Position numbers and translations under genes: made by a program. From Theristus sp. LFF4_11 (lineage: Eukaryota > Nematoda > Chromadorea > Monhysterida > Xyalidae), in contig JASANC010002938.1 in the NCBI GenBank assembly GCA_030248135.1, positions 1 to 64,000 on the forward strand: a stretch of 64,000 bases of DNA. The letters run 5' to 3'. The notes beneath the pieces were generated by a model. It saw nothing but the letters and a program-made list of their open reading frames with translations, did not search any database and was not told the DNA's origin. Below are positions 33,045-44,800 of this stretch, piece after piece (the stretch's first letter is position 1; the number at the start of each line of letters is the position of its first letter).

Positions 33045-35250
33045 TCCTAGCGTAAGGGAAAAAATTCCGGATTTTTTTTAAATTAAACAAAATTAATTTT
33101 TTTTCACAAGTTAGGTTTGTTCAGGGGTCGAGTCGAGATGGGGGGGGGGGTGGGGGGGGGGGTACCCCCCCCAACCAAGTCGACACTAGGGTTGTTAAAA
33201 AAAACAAAAATCGTCATTTTTGTTTTTTTTTAAAGAAAAATTAAAAAAAAAATTTCAAAAATCAAAGTTGTGCTAAATCAATCAGGGAGTTCGAAGAACC
33301 ACATATGATATGCAAGCGCCTCCGGAATGACTCCCGTATGGCGGAACTTTGGAGATTTTGTTTTGGTGACCTCAATTACCCCTTTTCCAAACCGTTACCA
33401 TGCCTCTTCTAGTGTTTTGACCCCCAAAACGTCACTTATTGTACCCAGCCCAAGTGAAAATACACATACCGGCTTGAAATTCGATCAAATCTGATGATGT
33501 GTCGCGACGGCAGGACACGAAACGGCAACCAGACAACGTAACGATTGCAAACGGAGCAGCTTGGACGCTCAAATTTAGATTGCGAGGCGAATCGTCAGCT
33601 TATCTGCATCGGAAATGGTAAGCCAACCCTTGGGACGGTCAAAAACTTCATCGCAGATGTTGTATAAGCCTGAAATCAGTCGGTAAAACGGTCCAAAATC
33701 GACTGCAAAAGGTTTTACGAGGTAATGTCAAAGAAAATTTTTGTTGAACTTTCGAAAAATTGTGCCAAAATTGAGGTTTTCAGAGCATATTAGAAAAAAA
33801 ATTTTCGATTTTTTTTTTTTTAAATCGGCATTTTTGTTTTTTTTAATCACTTTAAAAAAAAATTTGATTTTTGTTTAACAACCCTAGTCGACACCCCCCC
33901 CCCCCCACCCGGGCAACCCCCGCCCCCAAATTTTGGTCAAAATACCCCCCCCCACTCTCGAATTTGTGGGGGGCAGACCCCCCCCTCACAGATTTCGACC
34001 TTCCAAACCCCCCCCCCCCACCAAATCCTGACCGTCTGACCACCCCCTTTGATTTTGACTTTCGATGGAGACATTTTCTCTTGTAGATCTCTATATTTCT
34101 CTCAGATGTAGGTATCTATATTATATGCATGTTTGAATCTCACTATATATGCTATGTTTTTTTGTATACGAACCACTTTGGTATACATTTACCACATTGT
34201 ACGTCAATTTTTTCAATACTGTACTTCAATATCAAGTCTCACCTGTGTAGCGTGTCTCGTTCGTGTAGCTTTCAGATGTCCCGACCCGAACGAAAATCAA
34301 AGCAAAATGTATGACTAGAGACTAGAGAGAGGCCTTGACTGGATGCTGTGGTTTCTAGCACTTTTATTCAACAACTTTTGGTCCGCCCCCCCCCCCCCCC
34401 CTCGAATTTTCGGTCACTCTCGGGAACCCACCCCCCCCCCCAACCTAATCGACCCCTACTAGGACTAGCCATTTTTTGCCCAGACAATGTCATCGTCAAG
34501 AAAAAACTTTGGTCCCCCCCCCTAGAATTTTCGGTCTCGCTCGGACCCCCCCCTAGGTTAGGGAAAAAAATCCGGATTTTTTTTTAAATTAAAAAAATTA
34601 AAAAAAATTTTTTTTACAAGTTAGGTTTGTTCGAAGCGTCTCGTCGAGCTGGAGTTCATCTAGACTATTTTCAGAACGATCCGGAAAACCATAAGAGCGA
34701 AAAATCGTGTTTTATTGAAATTATGTCTATTTCATAGAGGAAAGTTGCATTTTCAACAGTAAAACAGGACAATTTTCGACGTGTACTTGAATATTGAACC
34801 GTTCTTAGTTGTTCCTCTTTAGAAAATTACCAAAATTTGACTGTGTTCAAAAATTCCTGTTTGCTGTAGCTAAGTCGGCACCCTGTCGGCCCCCAATTAT
34901 TTAGGTCGCTATGCTGCGGCGGGCCCACTCTTAACGTACGAAGACGTGGTGGGGTTGTTTTTTAGGCTGGGTGACGGCGTGTGTGTGGGGTTCGGCTGGT
35001 TAGGCGTAACGCGGAAGGTCCGGAACGAGGTAGTGAGATTCAAGTTTGTATCGTGAGAGGGGGTGGGTTGAAAGAGGGATTGGGATTGAAATTGGGTACT
35101 GAAAATTTTTAATAATTTGAATTTATAAAAAAGAAAAAAAAAAATGGGGTGGGGGGGGGGGGGGTGGGGGGGGGGGTCGTTCGAAGCGTCTCGTCGAGCT
35201 GAGTTCAGCTAGGCCATTTTCAGAACGATCCGAAGAACAAAAAAAAATCG
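33045..35250. repeat. G/C-homopolymer-rich repeat cluster upstream of LRP5/6
   Basis: C8-C18 and G8-G12 runs at 33140-33175, 33893-34050, 34384-34560 and 35147-35180. Two dispersed blocks recur: AAGGGAAAAAATTCCGGATT with ACAAGTTAGGTTTGTTC (33053 and 34560), and GTTCGAAGCGTCTCGTCGAG with TTTTCAGAACGATCCG (34630 and 35178). The apparent Pro- or Gly-rich frames here are translations of homopolymers. Confidence 0.8.
33187..33886. mobile_element. hAT-type MITE (TAGGGTTGTTAA ends), copy B
   Basis: 700 bp, same orientation and roughly 90% similar by eye to the copy 1.3 kb upstream. A perfect 8-bp duplication GTCGACAC (33179-33186 and 33887-33894) shows an independent insertion rather than segmental duplication. 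Confidence 0.93.
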
Positions 35251-35445
35251 TGTTTTCTTGAAATTTTCTAAATTTTGTCCATTTCATGCAGGCAGGAGGG
35301 CAGACGAAACAAACGATGAAGTTTAAAGTTGTTGTTTGTGGTTGGTCCTTTCTGCTGGAGGGAGGCGGAGGCTGACTGAACTGATCGACGTCTACGATCG
35401 AGCGAACGAACAACGCAAATTACACCAACACCACGTCGAAACAAT

Positions 35446-38400
35446 ATGGCGTTCAACGTCAGATGGATTCCGTTGTTTATCATGCCGTTTGCAATCGATG
35501 GCGTTGCCGTCACGGCAGGTTTGTCGTTTTCGTTGGTGTTTTTTTGTCGACTTCGTGTCGTGTCGATAAAAAGTTTTTATCGATTGATTGTTTGTTTCAC
35601 AAAATCTCTTCTCTTGATCTATTCGTTCAAAATAACAAAAAAACGCTCTCGTCTCCCTTATCGTTGGCAGACAAGCCACCGAACAACGGCTCGTCAACGT
35701 TGCCGTCAAAGTTCGCCATTCTCGACGGTGAGTATTCGCTGTTGTTCGCGCGACGCCGCGGCACGGATCGCCTGCTGCTCGGGCGGACGCTCGCGAGCGA
35801 CGCCGACGCGTCGTTCGGTTTCGACTTTTCGTTTCGCCGCCAACTGATGTTCTACGTTGATTCCGAAAACTGCCTTCGTGCGCTGCCGATCATGCCGGAG
35901 AAGCATCGCGCCAACGAACAGAACGTTTGTCGGAGCATTTTGATTTATTTTTTATTTTATCAATTTGGTCGCGCGCCGGTTTCGGAAACCCGAAGGTACC
36001 AAACTCCGGCGGAAACGGGCAATACTGCCCCGAGCCCAATTTGCCCTCGGCTCTGGAGGGAGTAGACCGTTAGTTGTTATTGGTCACTTTAGTTTCTCTA
36101 TTGTGTGTCTTGTCCGCAGCGGCGTTCGAACTATCCACCTACAGAACGGTAGACGAAAGCCGTACACCTGCGCTACAGACGCGATTTGTTTTTGATTTGT
36201 TTGTGGGCAGTGTGATGAGCTGTTCTTATTGAAAACTATATTGAAAACGTTCAGATTCGACCGAAATTCGAACACAGCGAATCGGCCGTAATCGCGCAGC
36301 AGCACGACTGGAGTGTGGCGGCGCTCTCCGTTGATTGGGTGACCGAGAAGATTTACTGGGCAGTTGAGCAAAAACGAATTGAAACGGCCAACTTTGACGG
36401 GTCGAATTGGGCGGTACTGATTTGGGACGGCATTGCGGCCGTGCGGTTTTTGACCGTCGATCCGCTGAACGGGTCGGTTGTGCTGAATGAATTTGCTGTT
36501 CCCACTTTGACTGGCTCGGACGGGAAACTGGATCGTCGTCGGTTCTGGCGCTGACTGTTGCTCGGCGGGGGGGGGGGTGATCGACAGGTTCATTAATTTC
36601 TCGCCGCTAAAACGCGCTGAAGACAAAAAGAAAACTGAATACACTTATACGGTGTGCATTTTAGACTGCGGTTTCGATCGCAGGAACGATTTTTTTAGTC
36701 ACTCTTCTTATAGCATATACGTGCATCCACTTTCAATTGAAGCCACTAACGATTGAAGTCTTCCTCATTTTCAGCGGTTTTGATCTCGAATATCAACGAA
36801 AAAAACGCTGAACTGGTGATTACGCTAATAAAAACAATCAGTGTTTTGCAGTTTGGCGAACAATCAGGCATTCGGCCATCTCTGTGTTCCCGAACTGAAC
36901 TCGATAATGCCGATGCTAAACTTGTTTTTTTTCGGCACCTTTTCAGTTACATGTTCTGGATGAATCATCTGACTGATTTCCGACAACGGGCGTGGCGACT
37001 GGAGCGCGCTTGGATGGACGGCACGAATCACGAGCCGAAATTGCTGCAAATCGAGGCTGAAACGACGCCCAGTTGCTTCACGGTGGACTATTTGAACAGG
37101 CGGCTGTATTGGGCGGAGACGAGACCGATCGGTGGGTAATGATAACGGAAAAACAACACTGCTCAGCGTTGTATAGTCGCGTTTGTTCGTGTTTCGGTCG
37201 AGTGGTTTTTTTCGGCGGCACTGAAATCGGGACAAACGAGAAAAAAACAAATGTTTTGTTGTTCGTTCGATGTTTGCACTTTGCACACTGTCCATTTGCT
37301 GCAAACACACCAGCGAATCGCACTGCACGCAAGTATCACGTGAGCGTCCGTGTGTGTGTTCCGTGTTGGTCAGACAAGCACAACCGAAACTGTGTAGAGA
37401 CTGACATGGAATCGTTATGCTCCACGAGTCGGTGGACAAGCATGGTGTCATGAATGATTGAAGCCAGATTTTTACCCGAAGGCTACACTGAAAGCGCTTT
37501 TCTGTCTTCTTTTCAACAAAAAAAACCAAAACAAACTGGTGAACGAGCGAAACACTTGCAGCGGCCGACAGCAGCTCACCGTATTTCATAGTGTCGGCCA
37601 ACTACGACGGCGACGATCACCGTGAAATCACCGCTGGCCGACACGCCCAAGCGTATCATATCACCGTGTTTCTAGTTGGTGGTTTTGTCTTGTTTTCTCC
37701 GACGAGTTACGATGCTATTCGGATTTCCCCGGGGACGCATCAGGGTGGTCCGTTTAGGCTAAAAACGTACGCGTGTTGATTTTTTTCGTATATCTAATCG
37801 GTCAATGCGCCAGTTTTGAATTTCGCACAAGTTTCAGTGAAGTCGGTAGGTTCCTAAGCCTAATCCAAATGAAGTCGTTGTAGGTTCCAAATCCTATAAC
37901 TTAATCCTAATCCTAAGCTAAGCCATTTTAACAAAGCGAAAGTGCCTACAATGTAGATTGTCAGCTTTGAATTTGTTGAAGGGGTGAAACAAGTGAAACA
38001 TTGGAATCAGCGATCGGCTTTAGCTTCGATTTAATGTTGTAGTTTTACGCAAGTGCATGCGAAAGGTCATATTGCACACGAAAGATCATATTCACGCAAA
38101 AAAAGATCACATTGCACGCGCGCAGGACGCCATCTACTGGCATAGTTTCGGCGAGTCGCGCATCAACGTCTGTCCGGTGACTGGTTGCGGCAACATTCAA
38201 ACGAACGAAACGACCAATCAGCACGATCAGACACCGCCAATGGTGTCGTTGTCGATCGTTCCCGAACATTCGCCGCAGTCGTTTCGCGTTTTCGACCAGC
38301 GCACACAACCGGATAGGGGTACACTGCGATTTGTCTTCGTGTGTGCGTTTTTCTGTCCGTTCTCTCTTGATTAAAAGGGAGTTAGTTTCATGTCTCTGTG

Positions 38401-38888
38401 TTTTTATGAAGACGAAATGACATTATCATGCGCATTATTCGCGAGCGTGATGCGGACAGCGGCGGCCGATATAATATGGGCCATTGATGGGTAAAAAACG
38501 TAATATGGGTCACTTTTCCGCTACTTTTCCAAAAAAAACCATGGCCCCGCTCGGTGATGTCAATTATTTTGGCTGGTTTGGAATGGAGACGGTGACGATT
38601 GGACGTTTCAACATCAAACATCGAAATCAGGCTATGGTCAAGTAAAAGGTGTCATTTAAAGTATCTTTCACTGGGTGATGATGGGGCACTTAACACCCGT
38701 TCCTGCGTCGCTAAATTGGAACCGTATGGCAAAAATATTATGGTCATTTTTTTCAGCCAACCAACCATGTGCCACCGAAAATGGCGGATGCTCTGATTTG
38801 TGTCTGCTAATTCCGGTCGAACCGTTTTCAAGATGCGCGTGCCCGGTGGGCATTCGACTGAATTCCGACAATCGCACTTGCGCGAAAA
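35446..38888 (+). other. LRP6: LRP5/6 module 1: signal peptide, propeller 1, EGF1
   Basis: The first exon encodes [19 protein letters not shown], a signal peptide. Propeller 1 is recognisable by [29 protein letters not shown] and DAIYWHSFG, where YWTD itself is mostly degenerate. EGF1 is complete ([15 protein letters not shown], then CACPVGIRL and TC), matching LRP6 EGF1 closely. In LRP6, propellers 1-2 bind Wnt9b-type ligands and Sclerostin/DKK1 N-termini. Intron 2 (35925-36254) holds a reverse-oriented SINE. Confidence 0.88.
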
Positions 38889-41800
38889 GTGAGTTTTTTT
38901 GTATTTTTGGAACTTTCTCAAATTGAAAATCTTGTTTTGATCAGCGTTCTAGTGTTTTTTTTATAGAACTGGCCGCAATATCTTTGCTTCACACGACCAC
39001 GCTATACAGCCAATCAAACTGTTTGAATGCAGTTTTAAAACTTGAATTTAAATGCAGAATGAAGTTTTTAAAACTTTCAAATAATCAATTTTTAATGATA
39101 ATTTCGCAACTCTCTTTCGCAAGTTTACGTGGCAGTGTGAAAAAATTCCGTTGTGAAGCAAGAGCAAGCCCACTATTATGCACGTTGTTGGTCAGGCGAA
39201 GAAAACTTTCTGCTGATTTTTTTTGTTTGAGCGAACTTATTTGAATTCGTGACACTGTCCACTCGTGAACTCCGCCTACACAGAGCAATCATAGTCGGTG
39301 CAAAACTGCATTACATCTCCATCCCAAAAAGCTAGTCGATACATGATATCGAGTGAGACACTGTATCTGAAATGCCAAATTTCCAAAAGAAGAAGAAAAA
39401 AACGGCCATTATTTTGTTATTAAGAGCATCTGAAATTCCAAATTTCCGAAGAACAAGAAAAAACGGCCCTTATTTTGTTTTTTAAGAGCCCCACTCCGCG
39501 CTCCTAATCGCGACCCGGACCGCGCTGCAGCGGATTTCGCTCGACACGCCCGATCGTACGCCGGTGCCGGTGACCGTCGCTGGATCGGTCGGTCACGCCG
39601 TCGCAGTCGCCTTCGACCCACTCGAGGGCTACCTCTATTGGACGGAGACGTCAAAGCGAAAATGCATCAGACGCGTGCGCATCGACGAGCCGCGCGGTGA
39701 GCGAATGGCGGTTTGCATTTTAGGCGGTGGTTGTTTTTTTTTGGTTTCTTGATTTGGTTCAACGGTTGCAACGAGTTTTATGGGGATCGATGTCGAACTC
39801 GTAAATTACAGGGAATCAGCTGATTTGATTGGTGCTCACGTGCATGCATGCGTTCGATGCAGACCAAACTCCGCCCCCGCGGAACTTTCTGTCCGGAAAG
39901 CATGCATCACCTGATCACCAACGAATCAGCGGATTCCCTATCATTTCGAGTTCGACTGTAAATGCGGCCCACTCAGTTGCTTGCTTCGTTTCACGTTAGC
40001 GCGGGACGGAGGGTAAAATGGTCCATTCTACGGGTTTTCAGCTTTTTTCAGGGTGCAAGGAGCGCGCGAAACTTGAATAAAAGAAAAGATGTTCAGAAAC
40101 CAATTGTGTGTCAAATTTGACGTGTCTCTTAACATTACGTGGTTATTCGTGTTGTTCTGATTATTGTTTATTATCCATTGCACACACGACTGGCAATAAT
40201 CTTGGCACTTGTGAGAAAGGCAACTCCTAGTCTCAAGACTAATCTCGCCTTTATTGAGAAGACAAGAACTGCCATATTTATTCGGCCATATTATACCAAA
40301 AACGCTTATCAGCGATTGGCACAATCAGGGGCGGGGGGGGGGGTAGGGCGGGGGAGGTTGTTCTGAAATTTAAGGTGGATAACTTCACATAAATCACAAA
40401 TGGAAACACAGCAGAAACACAAGCGCAAACGCGACCGGATCGTCTTTTTTTTATTGTGCAGACGTCGCCGACGTCATCACGGGCGAACTAAACACGGCCG
40501 ACGGGCTCGCTGTGGACTGGATGGCGCGCAACCTGTACTGGACGGACACCGGACTGAAACGCATCGAGGTCGCCCGTTTGGACGGCACAACGAGACGCGT
40601 GCTGATTTCCGAGCAGTTGGACCAACCGCGCGCGATTGTACTGGACTTGACGAGAGGGTTCGTGTTGTTGGGATTTTTCGGCGATGTTTTCAGCGCTAAC
40701 CGAGAGAAGCGTACAGAACGCCATTGAGTAGGGCGCCCATTGAGTTTTCGGTGTCATTAAGTGCCTATACACCCCTCGGCGGGGCTCGATCCCCGAGCGC
40801 ACAGACTGTAGTCTAACGCACTACCACCAGGCCACGAGCGGTGACAATATGAGTGTGATTCACTGAACATTTTTTTTTCGCAAATATGAGGCTGTTGTGG
40901 CCGGTGTTTGCCATGATCGTGTGCGCTGTGTACCAGACACGTGGCAGGGGGTGTTGCGAGAAAGCCTTGGATAAGCCACATTGCAATGCGCAATGTTGAC
41001 TATTCGTTTTTTAAACCATGCAAAACAGACGATGGCACAGTGTGTCCTGCACAGAAGAACGCATGATCACCACCAATCAGTGATTGGTTATAATTTGAAA
41101 TTCGGTCAGATGCATGTAATGTCACAAAAAAATCTGCTTTTGTAAAACGTTCGACTTTTTAGCTGAGCGTTGAGTTCATGAACGGGTTTTCAGCTTTTCT
41201 CAGCCACCCTGCCCATGTTTCAGCCACACAATCTACTCTGCCCATTGTGGCGTTTTATTCTACCTCATTTTCGGCCACCTGGTCCTCGTGACCATTGTTG
41301 AACCGCGTTTCGCCATTCTGTGCCCGTCTCTCAAGCTTCAGGTGCACTAAGTTTTTTCAGTTGCATAAAGGATGCAAACTGCAGTGTATCGATGGATGCG
41401 CGACAGCATGAAAACATGAATGCAAAACACATTCAAAAGTGCTCCGTTTGAGGTTGCATGTGTGTGCAAACGGTGTTGCATCTGCCAGTGTGCGCCTTAA
41501 GGTGCATTCATGAAGCAGTATTTAGTGACCGCGTAGCTATGTTTTAAGGCGCGTTTAGCAATTAGTTTTTTGTGCGTACGCACGGACACGACACGTAAAA
41601 AATGGCCACGCGATTTAGAAATCGTGTCGTGTGTGCTATCTTAATGCATTACGGACACGATTAGTTTGCGCACGGGATTTAGAACGACGTTTGTGCGTAC
41701 GGACGAAAAACTAAATGGTGTTTCCGCCTTTAACACAGCTACGCGTCACTAAATATTGTTTCATGAATGCCGCTCAATTGTTGCGAATATGGTGTGTCGC

Positions 41801-44800
41801 ATATCTCTTCAGCGCCCATTCATCGTCCAGCGCTACACCTTCTGCTTTTTCATGCCCATTGTTGTTCTCCAGTCACATGTACTGGTCGGACTGGCACCAC
41901 CGCGACTCGCAGCTGGCGCGCATCGAGCGAGCGTTCATGGACGGCACCAATCGACTGGTGGTCGTCGAGCGGCCGGGCCAGTGGCCGAACGGACTGGCGA
42001 TCGACGAGCGCACGCAGACGCTCTACTGGGTGGACGCGAAGGAGAACCGATTGATGGCGAAAGTGCGCGACGGTTTTAGTTTCGGGGTTGTGGTTGTTGT
42101 TGGTGGGGGTTTTGGGTGATGTTTTTTTAGCCAGCCAGCGCTAATCCAGAAAGTGGGGGTGGTTTGAGCGGCGGTGGGCCTGGCCAGTTCCAGAGGCCCC
42201 CCGTCCAGTGCGGACTTGTAGTGGGTGCTGCTGCACACGGCACATCCAGCAAGCGAAACTAGCACAACCATCAGGACGTGACGTTATTTTAGTACACCAG
42301 CACCGGTACGTCTACATGAACGGTACCGCGGTCAAACAGACGCGCAACGAGTTTTTTGTTTTCAAGTCTGTTCTGTGTTGAGTTTCCCGTGACAGTTTTG
42401 TTTTGTTGCTTCAGGTCGTCGACAGTGGTGGCCTCCTGGCCGCGCGACCGACGATCGTCGTCGGCGAACTAAAGCACCCGTTTGGACTGGCGTTGTTTGG
42501 TGAGCCATCAGTTGTTTGTTTGAAGCCAGTTTTTGAGCGACATCATTGCGATTTTGTTTTTGTTTTCTGTTGTTGAGTACTGTAGCGGCATTCATGAAGC
42601 AGTATTTAGCGACTAAATACCGCTTCATGTATGCCGCTTGTACTGATTGGTTTCATATATACAACCAACATAAAACATAATAATGATGAACGAATTGCTT
42701 TCGAAATCGTATGTCGCCAAACGGGCAAGTTGCGGTGCTCATGTTTTCAATGCTGGGGAGTTCCATGGTATCTTATTTTGTCACTGGCTATTTTCGCAAT
42801 GCGGTCACCCTGTAATCTCGTCGATGTTATTGTCTTCTGTCTCCGTTTACCTGCATTGGCTCCACTAAAGGCCCGTTTAGCCGTCCGGACGTTGACGCAC
42901 GTCGCCGTACAGACAGACACGGACGCATAAACGATGACGTGAGATGAAGTGACGTGCTGCATGATTTTAGAATTTTTGCTCGTTTATGCGTCCGTACGGC
43001 GACGTGCGTCGACGTGCAGACAGATACGGACGCATAAACGATGACGTGCTGTGAAGTGACGTGCCGTGACGTGCCGGATGGTTTTAGAATTTTTGCTCGT
43101 TTATGCGTCCGTACGGCGACGTGCGTCGACGTGCAGACAGATACAGACGCATAAACGATGACGTGACGTGCCGTGACGTGACGTTGCATTTTAGGTTCTG
43201 CCCTAAAAAGCCGTACGTCAGCGAGCAAAATTCAATCAAGTTGTGTGCCAAATTGAAATTGAATATATGCGACAACAACCAATTTTGACTGGAGAATGGA
43301 GATTGCAACTCAAATTCGAAACAACCCACAGATTCAAGTCTTTTGAAATTTCGTGTTTCGCTCAAGTCTTTTGAGCAGTTCATTCAATGCAGAGCAGAAG
43401 AACAGGCGAAAACACATTGTGTTTTTCAACAGTGCGCGTGCACAAAAGGTTTGCTGCGGCTGCACAATTGCTTTGCAGCAATAACACGGACTATACAGCC
43501 AGCAGCAACCATGACACCATGGCGCAGTGGTTCGTTCAGGGTTCGACTCTCAGAATGTGCAGATGAATTTTTCGCATTTTTTGCCGCACGACAAATTCTT
43601 TGGTGTTCTGTGGATTGCTATGATTTCAAAACAAAGTCACTCACAAATTTGCATCCAGCCCTTCAGGCTCTGTTATTTTGTTGTGAATAGCCAGGGAATC
43701 GGCTAATTGCTTGGTGATCGTGATGCATACATTTTGTGCAAACCTTTCTCAGCCTCCACACAGCAATGCCTGCACAGAAAGCATGCATCACGTGACCACC
43801 AACCACCAATCAGCTGATTCACTATAATTTAGAGTTCGTCTGTGGAGTTCATGTGATGGCTGAAACTCACTGAATTAGTGAATTCACTGAATAAAAGCTA
43901 AACTGCTGACATTTTTGTTTGAGAATACAGAAAATAATCAGAAAAATTGTCTATTTCAGGACGATAGTGAGTGAGCATGTGCTCACAATGGAGAACAGCA
44001 AAAGTAAACAAAATTGATAAAATCGAACTTTGACGCACGGCTTTTTAGGGGAGAACCTAAACCCTTCCGGCACGTCACGGCACGTCACGTCATCGTTTAT
44101 GCGTCCGTATCTGTCTGAACGTCGACGCACGTCACCGTACAGGGGCATAAACGAGCGCGTGTTCTAAAACCATCCGGCACGTCACGTCACGTCATCGTTT
44201 ATGCGTCCGTATCTGTCTGAACGTCGACGTACGTCGCCGTACAGGGGCATAAACGAGCGCGAGTTCTAAAACAAGACGTGACGTGCCGTGACGTGCCGGA
44301 TTGCTCTTTTTTGCAGCATAAACGAGGTTTGACGTGACGTGACGTGCCGTGCCGGATGCAAATACGGACGGCTAAACGGGCCTTAAGTTGGAACAGAACT
44401 ATTTCATTCGTAATATAGTCTGTTTAACTAAACCCGTCACTTTTTTGCGAAAAACAAAGCAAGCGAAACGTTGAGTTCCGTTGGTTCGCATTGGTTGACA
44501 TCAAGTGCTAAATGTGGCTAAATATGTTTTCTTGCAACTCGCACCTCGTTCTTTCGTTCGTTTCGTTTAGTCTGCGGAAAAAGCGCCACCCGGTTTACAC
44601 AATGCTGCTATGATCTTTTATTTTGGTCCCGAGACTCAATGCGCGCATAGACGGGTAAACGGTAAAGCAGTCGCACGCAAGACGCGGGAATTCAAAATTG
44701 GTAAAGTGATCAGAGTCCCCTTAATAAGGCCGGGTTACTTAGGCTATTCTGAATTACCACATGAAGATAGAAACTAGTTTTCTTTCACGTCTACAACCGC

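Noticed and set aside
33852..34587. Proline-rich and glycine-rich frames on both strands
   Set aside because: They translate homopolymer C/G runs; no codon diversity.
42090..42360. Micro-exon ([17 protein letters not shown]) between LRP5/6 exons 10 and 11
   Set aside because: Exons 10 and 11 join directly in phase using the donor at 42063, and the extra segment has no LRP6 counterpart.
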